A stretch of DNA of 64,000 nucleotides from Epiperipatus broadwayi (GCA_028023455.1 JAQFVV010006274.1:5334001-5398000); one strand, 5' to 3'. Counted from the first letter of the stretch, positions 48,802 through 60,663 are shown. Notes: generated by a model not told the origin, from the sequence alone. Numbers and translations are program-made.

Positions 48802-49139
48802 TCAAAATATAAAATCACAAACCAATTTTCTTTAAAAAACTTGTTTTTTATTATTATGACTATATGAATTTTAATTTCAGGAGCAACGTTTCGACTATTT
48901 ACTTCCTTTTTTAAAAAAGAATTTTTTATTTTGAGAAGATTTGAAATATATGTAGAGTTTAATGATTATATAATGTTTTATTTTATTTGTTTTATTATTT
49001 TTTGTATATTTTAGTGGCTTGAAAAAGACTATAAGGAAGTAAATAGTCGAAACGTTGCTCCTGAAATTAAAATTCATATAGTCATAATAATAAAAAACAA
49101 GTTTTTTAAAGAAAATTGGTTTGTGATTTTATATTTTGA
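48802..49139. repeat. Perfect 105-bp inverted repeat with PLE-like GTCGAAACG motif (PLE D)
   Basis: 48802-48906 and 49035-49139 are exact reverse complements (checked base by base); the spacer is 128 bp. The inner edge carries CTTGAAAAAGACTAT...ATAGTCGAAACGTT, which parallels the PLE A motif CTGAAGAAGACT...AGTCGAAACGT. I read it as an inverted pair of PLE terminal repeats without the gene. Confidence 0.75.
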
Positions 49140-49155
49140 GATAATTATATATATA

Positions 49156-49315
49156 TGTCATATTATTATTACTAGTTGCGGGATATTCCGTGTAGTGAAA
49201 AAGCTAAATGCTGACGTTTCAGTACAATATCAAGTACTTGATATTGTACTGAAACGTCAGCATTTAGCTTTTTCATTACACGGAATATCCCGCAAATAGT
49301 AATAATAATATGACA
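49156..49315. repeat. Spacer-free 160-bp palindrome
   Basis: Arms of 80 bp meet at TCAAGT|ACTTGA (centre between 49235 and 49236). Only two mismatches were seen, near the outer third. The arms contain GCGGGATATTCC and CTGACGTTTCAG. No coding. Confidence 0.9.
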
Positions 49316-49948
49316 TCTTTTATCCGTGAAAATATTAGAATTAATATTGAAACAAATCTGATGCTCAGATCCTGCTTCACAGCCCACATCCAATCTTCTA
49401 CCATCTAACTGTATTCAAACCTGCCTTTACGCACGTATATACTGTAACGATATATAAATATGTCGTTACATTAATTTAAAATAAAAACTTAAAAGTTCGC
49501 AAATAAAAGAAAAAAACTAAACGCTAAAATTAAAACATTGTTAAACGTGTATACATTCGCACAGATGTTAAACTTTAAAAATATTTTTTTTCATAAACAA
49601 AAAAAAAAAAAGTATTTGAATGTATTTTTTTTAAATAAAAAAAATACAAGATTGAAATATAAAAATATTTTAATAAAAAAAATAACGTAAGTTAAAATAA
49701 AAACAGGTATTAATTAATCCCTGTAATCTATAAAGGGAAATGGTTGTTTATTAATTATCTAAAAGCTGTTTAATTAAAAAGTCAGATGGAAAGTTAGATA
49801 AGAGAAGAAGAGATTTTAGCTTGACAAATGGAAGCACTAAGCCTTGGCCCGGACCATAACGAAAAAACAGATTAGTGACGTTTTGTTCAGTGAATCCTTG
49901 TGGATGATATAAAAAGAAAAAAATATTGAGTTCAAGAGCTTTTTTCAA
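49316..49948. other. AT-rich DNA becoming more mixed
   Basis: The minus-strand frame at 49751-49996 is the only open stretch (81 codons) and has no motif I know. Confidence 0.4.
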
Positions 49949-50001
49949 GATAAGTGGGAGAGAACGATAAAGTGCGTCTTTATCGTTCTCTCCCACTTAT
50001 C
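49949..50001. repeat. Perfect 24-bp stem hairpin
   Basis: Arms 49949-49972 and 49978-50001 are exact mirrors (GATAAGTGGGAGAGAACGAT...), with a 5-base loop TGCGT. Not followed by a T run, so no terminator reading. Confidence 0.9.
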
Positions 50002-50639
50002 TCTGAAATGAAATGACTGATACCATGAACCAGCAAATGCCACCTCCTGAACATTAGATCGATCTTTCAATTAAAGACTCCGTGGACATTGACACCAGGA
50101 ACCGGGAGTTCTGCTACCGTAAGCTATAGGAAAGGAACAATTCTTAAAATCAATCAAGAACTTTCGTCAAGTTGAACAAATTAATAAACAAGCCGACTTA
50201 TTTAAAATGGACTCTTATCTGACTTTTTGTAAGTTTTAAATCAAATTAATAATGGTTAATTTTATATCTTTCCCGATTGTTAAAAGAATCATTTCCCTTT
50301 TAATATTTTTTATGTGTAGTAATATTTTATTGTAGAAATTATTAAATGCATTACATTTAAGTTGTCTATAGACGCTTGCATGGATTCGTTTGCGGTTAAT
50401 TAGATTTTGGTTTTCATATTTGATCAAAATATATAGACATTCGATAAATAATGATACCTTACGGTGAGTATCTAAAATGTATTTATTCGGATGTCTTTTA
50501 AGTTATTGGTGACAACGCAAGTATCTTATGGTGAATACTATTGGGTTACTTATAAGTTTCCCTCTGCGATTGTCGGTATCAATAATTTTGTATTTTGATC
50601 GTTTATGTTTATTTTGAAATGTTTTTGACCGTGGAATCT
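50002..50639. other. Non-repetitive-looking DNA, no gene recognised
   Basis: Composition is more balanced near 50020-50130 (GACACCAGGAACCGGGAG). No domain was seen on either strand. Confidence 0.4.
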
Positions 50640-51219
50640 GTGTAATCGATCTATACCCAACATTTTTAAATAAATCTGTGCGAACGTATATAAATGTTAA
50701 AATTAAGTCGGGCGCGAATGGCTATATAGTTTTGTAAAGTTGTATTAAGGGAGGGTAATCTTAGGTTATTCATTTCGTAGTTGAATTGGTTCAATGGATT
50801 GGATATATTTGTGTAATTAGTAAATGTAGTATGAGATCCGCTATGGGCAGGATTATAGATATACGCCACACACCCTCTGTTTGCCTATGGATGGGTTTGT
50901 AAGTCGGCAGAAGACCGCAGTCCATTCCTATGGAGTTTTTAGTTTATTGATCTACTTGCCCACAGATGTCACATTCCTGTTGGTGGAGAGTCAATGTCTT
51001 CTCTATTTCTACTTATTGTTCAGATGTACATTCCTGACAATATAGTATTTTGTGTTGTCGTATCATGCTACATTGAATACATGAATGTATCAGATGGATT
51101 GGCGCCAGTTGATTGCGAAATTTGTTGCCTAAGGTTAAATCAGGGAAGAATATTTTCCTTTCAAATGCAGACCTATGTAGTCCATTCATACTCGACCCTC
51201 TAAATAAAATATTAAACAT
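50640..51219 (-). pseudogene. Unidentified coding relic with Cys pairs
   Basis: Minus-strand frames 51013-51219 and 50666-50869 read with few breaks. The first contains CIQCSMIRQHKILYCQEC (two CxxC pairs, zinc-ribbon-like spacing); after a stop comes a CDICGQ motif. The second reads MAYIYNPAHSGSHTTFTNYT onward. The balanced amino-acid content suggests former coding, either host or transposon. I cannot name it. Confidence 0.35.
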
Positions 51220-53223
51220 TATAGCAAGCTATTTTAAATGTAAAATTAAAAATTAAGATAAAAATCTAAATGTTAAACTTATTCCTCGAATTTAGAATGA
51301 TTTTATATGTGCGTAAATAAATATTTTTCTGTGTTAATTTCTGGCAGTGGCTTTTATTATTTTATTCTTTTATATTTAAGGTTATATATTTTTTTATCTC
51401 GGCGTCTCCGCTGAGCTAGTGACAATGGGCTAACGATCTAAATATGTAAATAAAGTGGAATCCTAACAGCGCGTATCTGCCTACTTTATAAATTTTTCTA
51501 GGTTCAAATGCCTAGATGGCGCCCTTTGGTAGTGCGGTGCGGTGCGATGCGATCTCCCACTTCGTTTGGATCGTTATAATACATAGCTAATAATATATAT
51601 ATTTCTTTTGGTTAGTATTATAAACATAAATAATGTAAACACATGTATTTTAATTTAAAAATATTTTATTTCATAATAATATTCTCATGTGTATGCGGGC
51701 GTAAATAATAAATATCTATATATTTCAGTGTAGGAGATTGCGAATGTATTAATAGTTATATTATATATATAAGGTATTATATATTAAACTTATTATTTTT
51801 TCATATATAATTTTGTAGCCAGAAGTGATGCAATCTTGTTAAGATGTCTCTCGAAAAACAATTACCCGGAAGATCCCTTAGATTAAAGTAAAAGATTACG
51901 AATTGGTAATAATAAAATAAACCCATTAGTGGAAATTGTCCACGCTAGCTTGTTTTAAAATCATAAGATATATTTTAAAACAATCGTTCGAGAAACTGAT
52001 AACAAACTTGCATTGTTTCAAACATCTTACTAAATAAGAGTATCCAGTCAAACTATTCCAAATGAAACATAAGTGCTTAAACCGCCTCAGGTCCAGCAGT
52101 AGTTGCTAAGTTACAGCTTCAAAATAAAAGTATAAATACTGCTGGATTTGAATCCACAGAAGAGGAGACCATTAAATAACTATGTTGCTATACATATTCC
52201 ATGCCAGTTTTAATTCTCACTCAATGTGTCGTGAGTAGGAAACTTTGCCTTGTCCCTCCGTTCTAATATGCTGTTCCCATGAACGAAACTCTGCATCCCG
52301 TACTACTGAACTTTATGTATATTTATCCAGTGAAAGTGAAGTGCTATCTCAAATAATAATGCTACCCTAGATCTAGTGAAATAATACCAATGGACTGATT
52401 CCTAGTGAAACGCTCTTCCAAATAATCAAGGTAAAAGAACTCTGACCGCTTATAATTCCTAAATCCTGCCTTCTCTGTAATATTTATATTTTAAATCATC
52501 TATATTAAATGTCTTCAAATATGTATTCTATAACTCTATATAACCAATCTATATTAAGCCTCCTATAAAATGTTTTTCCTTTTCTTTTAATTCCAAGCGG
52601 CAAATAATTTTCATTTACATTTATGTATTTAAATTTTAAAATAAATGCCAATAGTATTCTAAAATCGCCAGCATATAATTCATTTTCGTTTCCCCACCCA
52701 TCATTTACTGGGTAAATAATTTATAATTTGATCAAAACAAGTCTTATTCGACTTGCCCAGGTGCTCGCAATTTTAGATAAATAAACTAATTATATTTTTC
52801 ATGTTTACTGTAGAAAAACAGATTTGACATCTGTTTTTCACATTCTTCTTCCTAAATAATGCGCTATCTTTTATTCTTAAATTATATTATATATGTAAAA
52901 CCCATCTTAGCTATTACCACCACCCATTTATTTTGTAATAATTTATATATTTCCACAAGGGCATTGATTAACCAAAATTGAGATTTATTAAATGTGTAAA
53001 AAGTAATGAATAATATTAACATAATGTAAGGGGGAGGGGGACCTTAAGATCTTAGCTTTATATTTAAGTATAATAATTATCCATGTTTGCTTAGTGAAGC
53101 CTTGTCATTACGCCGAATATTTCATAATTTATGGGCAATAAATACGTTTTGATAATCTTTAATTTTAGAATTATATTATATTATTAAGCGTTACGTGCAT
53201 AAAGGCCACTTCGTTTTTTATAT
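51220..53223. other. Intergenic DNA
   Basis: I see no clear gene. A small GC-rich patch at 51512-51560 contains a GTGCGGTGCGGTGCGATGCGA repeat-like stretch. Confidence 0.45.
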
Positions 53224-53680
53224 ATGTTTGTGCTTCTTTCTCATATGGAGGTAATTGCACAGTCGAGCCCCATCGTCATTCTCTATGTCCTTAAACCAGG
53301 CTGTAAAACCACCCTGGGGACATCCTTGGTCTTATGTGCATGCTTTATATGGGAATCGCTCTGGAAAATCCAGCCCGATAATGACATTGCCGACCACTCT
53401 TCGTCATCCATGATTCGCCTGTACTTCACTCCAGGGAATCTTGGATTCTTTCATTCGTCAAACCGACCCTGCCTACATTTGCAGAGGAAATCGGTCCCTT
53501 TCGTTATTGAAAATTCATGAAGCACACTCCAGGATCCATAATTGGACTGACCCAATCAGCCGCCATGCACGCACCGCCTTTCAGTGTCTTATTAGTTGCC
53601 CAGAAGTATTCATAAGTCGTAATGAAATGATTTCTTTAAACAGACATATTTCCATTAGTTTAATATAAATATTAATGCGA
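53224..53680. other. GC-richer island with open frames on both strands
   Basis: This is one of the least AT-rich stretches in the window. The plus strand has a 98-codon frame (53224-53520). The minus strand reads RRIMDDEEWSAMSLSGWIFQ onward to a stop near 53300. I recognise neither. It could be an exon relic, a fragment of a foreign element, or a conserved non-coding block. Confidence 0.35.
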
Positions 53681-54416
53681 TAGATTTGGTATCGTTTATA
53701 TAATTATTCATTACCCATCTCGCGCATTACCTATAACTCAAATTTATTATAATATGGAATGTAACCTGCTTATGAAATTGTTGTTTAAATTAAGTAAATG
53801 CTTTTCATCTCTGGGGGTGTAATAGTATTCCAGTAATGTATTCTAATAGCGCTAATTTATTAAGTCACACATATATATTTTTGGCATAGCTGCAAATCTA
53901 ATGTTATTATTAAGTATGAATCAAACAAATATAATACTTCCGAGGCTCATGTCAGGTAAACAACCCGACATAATTTTGTTATTAATAAATCTTAAATATA
54001 TATATCAAACTCGAACCATTGCTTTCTTTTAGTTAAGTTAAAATATTAAGTTATTACTTAAGCTCATATATGACTAGATGATCTCCGCTCAATGGATAAT
54101 TAATATGCTAGGTCATGAGCCTTCATTGATCATCAAATATAGCTAGTTATTAAGTTAATCTATCATATAAGTTTAGCCTAGACTCTTTTTGTGTCTCCGA
54201 TGATCGATGCCGGTGGATGAGAAGTAAATTAATCGATGTCATCGGGATTGTTGCTCATAATGTTATAGATCTGGGAAATAGGCAAATAGGGCAGAGTTCA
54301 TGAGTGTTCCTGACCTGTGTATCTTGCGCACGAGTGGATTCGAGGTACTTTTGCCTAGATGCTAGATCTTGTTACGTGAACATACAAATCCGACCGGCAC
54401 AATATATATATATATA
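53681..54416. other. Intergenic DNA
   Basis: I see nothing except an AT then GA microsatellite at about 54402-54428 at the edge of the LINE. Confidence 0.45.
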
Positions 54417-56060
54417 TAGAGAGAGAGTGAATTTAAATAGTAAATTATTGGAGGATATTAGTAAAAGTGGAAGAGATGGGAGTAAAAAAAATTGGAAATA
54501 TATTAAAAGAAGGAATATAGGGGAGAGACAAATAGTATATTAATGATGAGGAAAAAGAATGTAGCTCTAGAGAATTAGAGATAAACTTAAATAATTATGT
54601 AATGGATATAGAAAAGATGTTAGATGTGAAGGACAGAATGAGAAACATAAAAGCATATACTAATGGAAATATTAGTTTTACAGAAAATGAATTGAATGAG
54701 GCAGAGAAGAAGTTGAAAAATGGAAATTCAAAAGGTTTAAATGGATGGGCAGCAGAGATGGGATGAATTTGGGAAATAGGGCAAAATTAAATATATTATC
54801 ATGTTTTAATAAGATGGCACAGAAGACAGAATTTCCAGATAGCTGGAATAGTGAGGCTGTTATTTGAAGGAAAGGGTAAATGGTTTTAGAATGATAAACA
54901 ATTATAGGCTGGTAGCAATAATATCAGTGATACATAAAGTTATTGTATATACGGTAGCTAGAAGGATAGCAAAATGGATGGAAGAAAATAATATAATGGG
55001 AGAAATGTAAGGTTTTAGAAAGGATAGTCATATAGGTGATAGTTTATTTGTAGTCACACAACTTATAGATATGAGTAGGAATACTGGTAAGCAGTTATAT
55101 ATGATCTTTATAGTATAGAAAAGGCATATGATAGAATAAATAGAAATAGATTATGGATAAGTTTAGTAAATTTGGGAATGAATGGAGCGTTAGTGGATTT
55201 TATTAAGAGATTGTGTGGAAATTATTATACATATCAATTAGGAATAGAATCAGAGTTAAAAATGGGATGGGACTAAGGCAAGGGTGTCCTATGTTACCTA
55301 TTTTGTTTTTGGTATATTTGAGAGAAATGAAGACAACAATACAATGATTAGGAAGATGGGTAGAGATACCATTAATAGATGGTAAGGGAGTGTATACATT
55401 ATCAGGTCTTTTATTTGCTGATGATATCTTCTTGTGCACAGAAAGTAGAGAAGATGTGGAAGTTTGCACAATGATGGGTAAAGAGATGCGGATTAAATTT
55501 GTGAAGAAAAATCAAAAGTAATGGTGATAAATGCTGTGGAATGAGAAGAGAAAGAATTTTTATTATGGGATATTAAGTTAAATGTGGTGAATAGGTATAA
55601 CTATTTGGAAATTGTCTTAAATAATCAGAAGAAACTGATAAAGAAATTAACAGTATTTTCATATAATAAATATGTAGCAAGAATTGTGTGGGAGTGGCAG
55701 AAGTAGAGTTAATTTATGGTAACAATGTGTTATACTTTAATAAAGGAGGGTTAGATTAGAAAAAGTACTAAGAAAAGTAGGAAAATGTGCATTAGATGCA
55801 GATGTGTGGTTGGCAAAAAAGGCAATTCATGGCGAAATGGGATGGTCAAGGGGCAAAAAGCAAAATGTTCAGTAGATTGAAGTTTATGAAAAATTGAAAT
55901 CGGCTGCAGTTGAAAAGATTGCTCAGCATTAATGATTAGAGATAAATTGATTACATTTCTGATCAAATGTAGTAGGCCTATTTTTAAGTCGATAATTTTG
56001 TGTGGGCAAATGAGATTATAAGCATCCAAATGACCCATGGCAACCCTTGATCTAAGTCTA
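54417..56060 (+). mobile_element. Second LINE family, 3' part (reverse transcriptase half)
   Basis: Continues where 48745 leaves off: RVNLNSKLLEDISKSG, then NELNEAEKKLKNGNSKGLNG, FPDSWN (finger), YRLVAIISVIHKV, GFRKDSHIGDSLFV, EKAYDRI (motif A near 55118-55138), GLRQGCPMLPILF (motif B region near 55270-55308), LLFADDIFLC (motif C near 55408-55438), and a C-terminal IHGEMGWS block near 55828. The intact FADD contrasts with the decayed RTE copies. Stops and frameshifts occur throughout. Confidence 0.8.
54436..55900 (+). pseudogene. Reverse transcriptase remnant of the second LINE
   Basis: Motif order finger, A, B, C, thumb is complete, but it is spread over all three plus-strand frames. Motif C reads FADD with both aspartates. 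Motif A is EKAYDRI, in which a preceding D aligns at 55112-55117 if one base is ignored. It would copy element RNA at the nicked target. Inactive as it stands. Confidence 0.75.
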
Positions 56061-56743
56061 ATCTTGTTGACTTACAATCAAAGAATTTATTATCAATGTT
56101 TAATTACATTCAAGAAAAGCGTGTAAATAATTTTATTTTTTAAAAAAATAAAATGTTTAACAAATTTGTATTGCCTAAAGATATTATAATTAATGAAAAG
56201 GCAATTGAAAAGATGAGTAATTATGCTCACGTGGATCATTTGATATCAGTTAAAACGAAGTATAAGAAATAAAAAGAATTAAATAGCCTGAAGTGCATTT
56301 AGTAAATATAATATTAGTTTGTGTAAAGGAAACATGCCCTTCTGTTGTTTTTTTTTTTTGACTTTTAAAATAAAACCTTTTAAACATTATACTTTATCTG
56401 TTTTGACTAATGTGTTATGAAATAGTATAATATATATTTTGAAATATTAAATGAAATAGGTTGTGGCAAAAAGTAGAGAAATAAATTTGAGCTTAGTCTG
56501 TTGTAAGAACATTTAATATTTTTTATTTAAGAACAGATACTTACTACTAGTATTAACTTGATTAAATTATCTAAAAATATGTATATTGTTTGAGTACTAG
56601 ATAATGCATTGATTAGTTTATATATATATAGGTTTATGTAAAATGTATATTCAAAGTATTGAAGTTTATTTTATATAGTCATAAAAGAATTAAGTAGAAA
56701 AACTTTCGATTTTAGTAAAAAATATATGGTGTTAATTTAGCCG
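56061..56743. other. AT-rich intergenic DNA
   Basis: May include a 3' tail of the second LINE; no clear end was seen. Confidence 0.4.
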
Positions 56744-57149
56744 AAACCACTGCTGACATATCCAACCGATAAATGATATAAATATTGAATAAAAGTACTT
56801 TAAATTCATATTTTAGAAATTATAAGCTAGTAAAAATAATATGCTTTATTTCATATGAGCATATAGTACAATTTTGTAGTATTTGGAAATTATAAGCTTT
56901 GTTTGAACAGACTTCTGCAACTGTTAGCCGATACTTTGTATCATCCAAACCATTCTTCCCCTCCCTGCAAATTCCAGCACTTTGCCCTGCCATATTTCAA
57001 ATATTTTGTGGGGATAAATTTAAAAAAAAAAGTTCATAATAAAATTAGCATATTATTTTTACTAGCTTATAATTTCTAAAATATAGAATTTAAAGTACTT
57101 TTATTCAATATTTATGTCATTTATCAGTTGGATGTGTCAGCGGTGGTTT
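56744..57149. mobile_element. MITE with long terminal inverted repeats
   Basis: About 110-bp arms: left AAACCACTGCTGACATATCC onward, right ending GGATGTGTCAGCGGTGGTTT. Both carry AATATTGAATAAAAGTACTT and TTATAAGCTAGTAAAAATAA in opposite orientation. The centre is non-coding. The target duplication is unclear. Confidence 0.75.
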
Positions 57150-59145
57150 TTAGATTTCAAAATGGCCATGAGCGCAAACTAAATCAGAACTGAATATGGT
57201 GTATGTATTTCTAGATACGTCTTACATTGTTATTAAGATTGTTTTTTTTTTAAAAAACAAATAAAACTATTTATTTATTCTAATAATTATTAACCATCTT
57301 TTTTTTATTTGGTTTAGGTTTAAAAATATGGATACCACTTCTCAATACATCATCATTTATTTGAGTAGAACATCTTTTAAAATAGTTTAATGCTAAATCT
57401 TATTCTCTTCTATCATTATCTTCACCTTCCTCCAAGTTTTTTGAATTCATAATCTTGTATTTTTTGTATCTGTTCTTTCTAGATCTTAGGTTTTTTTGTT
57501 CCTCTACTGATATTCAGACACTTCCTTTTTAAGAATTCTCTATCATCTCATTTTTATGGATGGATCTCATCACTTGCAATGTCAAGAAATTGGTATCTCA
57601 CATTATAAAAAAATTATTTAAGAGAATATTGTATTTTAAATTAATAGAGACATGTCAATATGTCTTGTATGATTTGGAGCAGTGGTATGGCATACTCTGG
57701 AGTTCAAAGCTGTAACTCTGCACTATTACTTTCAGTGCTCAAACTTCTTATGAATTGTCAAACAGTGAAACATTCGGTTATATTTTGCCGTGTATAATTT
57801 GGTGAAGAGATATACTGAATTTCAAGATCATTGAATTGTGGCTCAGCTCTGTCACTCATTATATTTTTCTAGAAATTTATCAAAATATTATTCAAAATAT
57901 CTAAAAAGGTATTGAATTTACAACACTGAATAAGTGATAAATATTTGAAATAATAGTGAAACAGAAAAAAAGGTTGATATCAAGAAAAAGTATTAATCTA
58001 ATATGATATTTGTCCAATATATTTTAACCTTTTTTTTTTTTTATATATGGGTGTTGATGGTATTATTTTCATTTACTTAATTAAAATTCAGGACTAATTC
58101 ATAATTTTTAAATAAGTTGAAAAGTTTTTTTTCATATACTCTAAACATTATTTATATTGATTCGTACAATATTTTAATCTATTAAATTAATAATTGATTT
58201 GTTGTTTTTTTTCTTTATAAATATTAGTGATATTAAGAGATGGCTTTATTCTGTAAGAAATGCCTGTTAATCTGAGAGGCTAAATCTTGATTGTTAAAAA
58301 ATTAAAATATATTTTCATTGGTGGTAGCAGGTAGAGGTATTTTTATTAAAATAATACATTTTATCAAGTGTATTCATTTTACAAAATTCTTTAAGGAAAA
58401 TAAAACTTTTAACATATTGTGTAAGCTTTTCTTATATGAAATTATCTAAAATCAATTTACTTTTTTTTATTGATATCAATAGATTTTTAGTCATGATCTT
58501 TTTTACAATTGAAATAGTTTTCATATTATCATAATAGCAATTTTTTCTCATTAATTTCCTGGATACTCTTGACCAATATAGTTCTTATCTTTGCTATTTT
58601 CTCTATACATATTAAATTCAAATCAATATAATCTTTCATTTTATGCTTTTTGTTATTATGTGGAATGTTTGTACAATTATTTCAATCTTTTTAAAGCAAA
58701 AAAAAAAATTAGATATGTTATTTAGTTTTAATTTTATAATTAAAATCAGAAAAGATTATACACTTTATTTAGCACTTTACTTTCCTCAGTATAACTTATG
58801 TATTATTGTAAATGCTTACAGACTATTATATAAACCAATATTGATTTTTTTCCTTTCTTTTATTTCTTTCTCTATTTTTCATATAACATTTTATACATTA
58901 TACAGCAATGAGAAATATATATACAACTTACATTCTACCTTTATACAATTTTCTATTTAGTACAAAGGACAATGGAATTTTTTTATCAAGAAAACAAAAA
59001 GAAGAATACAATTCAACTATCTTCTGATAAATTTCTAAAGTAAATATCAGATACTAATCAATAAAATATTGTTTATGTACTGCATATTGGAATTTTTGTT
59101 CTTATCAATGCATCTTTTATATCACAATTATCAATCAGCACTTCA
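57150..59145. other. AT-rich intergenic DNA
   Basis: I see no gene. The long open frame at 58643-58960 is low-complexity (Ile/Phe/Leu/Tyr) translation of AT-rich DNA. Confidence 0.5.
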
Positions 59146-59497
59146 TCATCATCAACCATTATCAGTCCACTGCAGGATGAAGGTCTCTCCAAGTTCATCT
59201 TCTCCGATCTTCAGTTTCTCTTCTCCAAATCACCTCTGCACCCTTTCTTATTTCATCCATCCATCTCATATGTGGTCTCTTTCTGGATCTTTTACAATCT
59301 CTTGGAATCCAGTTTAAGATTTCAATTGTCTATCTATTATCATCTCTTTTAGCAATATGTCCAGCCTAACTCCACTTCAGTCTTTTAATTATTTTTAGTG
59401 AGGACAGTAATACCTGTTTGTTCTCTTACCCATATATTGTGTTTTCGATCTCTTGTTACTCCCAACATGCATCTCTCCATACTTCTTTGAGTAAATC
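59146..59497 (-). mobile_element. RTE-type LINE, copy 5 (3' end only)
   Basis: Matches copy 1 from about 1150 to 1503 in reverse: TCATCATCATCAACCATTAT at the tail, then the CATATGTGGTCTCTTTCTGG block and the CTCCATACTTCTTTGAGT edge. About 350 bp, 5'-truncated, as most LINE insertions are. Closest of the minus-strand copies to copy 1 by eye. Confidence 0.9.
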
Positions 59498-59586
59498 AGC
59501 ACTTATATATATATCTAGAATAATGATTTTTATTTTTATTATAATATTAAGTTATAACTTTTTAGTATTATTAATTTTATTTTAAA

Positions 59587-59772
59587 AGTCACGTGATCAC
59601 CATCTCTATACTAGCACATAATTGTTGTAAACAAAGGCAAAACTCTCCATACAGGAGTGCCACCCTGTGCCAAACAGATTACTCAATGGATTTTACGCAC
59701 AAGCCTTCTGGCATCCATTGATTACTCTGTTTGGCAAAGAGTGGCACTACTGTATGGAGAGTTTTGCCTTTG
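59587..59772. mobile_element. Palindromic short copy of hammerhead repeat family E
   Basis: Left: tail (GTCACGTGATCACC...) and inverted partial copy. Right: forward partial copy ending GGAGAGTTTTGCCTTTGTTT. Direct repeat TTTATTTTAAA at 59576-59586 and 59773-59783; its first bases are shared with the element end. The hammerhead part is lost by truncation. Confidence 0.8.
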
Positions 59773-59783
59773 TTTATTTTAAA

Positions 59784-60663
59784 CATCATAATAAATTTAG
59801 TTTTATTAATTTGAGTATGTCTTTCAAATATTTTTATTCTTACAAAATTCTCCTCATCAATCACATAAAAATTTAACATGGTTTTAGTTCGTCTAGTATC
59901 AGTGATCACAGCAATTAATTTTTCATACAGTGAATCCTGCTTCAGCAAACAAAATCTGAAATATAATTATGAATTGGGGCAAAAGTCTCTGCAAATTTAA
60001 AAATATTCTCAAATAATTAATGTTACTTTATTTTTACATTTGTAATAAGAATAATAAAGCTAATGAAAAGAGTACTGAAAGTGAAAAATAAGCAAAAAGC
60101 AATTTACTTATAAATATTTTTACCATACAAATTTTTTAATGAATTCAATAACTATATATCCTTATACATCTTTAATAATTTTATAAATTTTAATCTTTTA
60201 TCTTATTCTTGGCTGATTTTTTTTTGCATAAACTGTTTTATATTTTTAATATATATATATATGTATATATGTCTCTGTGTGTTATTTTACATTTATATAA
60301 CTAACTTTTAAATAATTTAAATTATTTCTATTACTTTAACTATTTCATTAACAATGTAATAAAATTTAAGGTAATAAATTTTTAAAAAAATAATAGAGGA
60401 CTGCCTGTATATGCTAATACATCTCATTAAAAAATAAATATTTTAAAACCACTTTTTGATTTTTTTTTTCTTTATATTGCTCTATTTTCAATTTTTGTAC
60501 ACAATTCAGGAATCAATTAGGTATAAATGTTGAGGACTGCCTGTATTAAGCACTTGTAATAATACCAATCAAAAGTAATATATATTCTATTTATAATTTA
60601 TTTTATATATCATTAATGTAAATTTATATAAAAAGAAAAAGCCACACATATATGTGGGTACAA
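59784..60663. other. AT-rich intergenic DNA
   Basis: AT microsatellite near 60248-60263. The phrase GAGGACTGCCTGTAT occurs twice (about 60396-60410 and 60532-60546), a short direct repeat about 136 bp apart. No gene seen. Confidence 0.5.

Noticed and set aside
49949-50001. Rho-independent terminator
   Set aside because: The context is eukaryotic and no T run follows the stem.
58643-58960. 105-codon frame with hydrophobic stretches
   Set aside because: Low-complexity translation of AT-rich DNA with no motif and no relative in the window.
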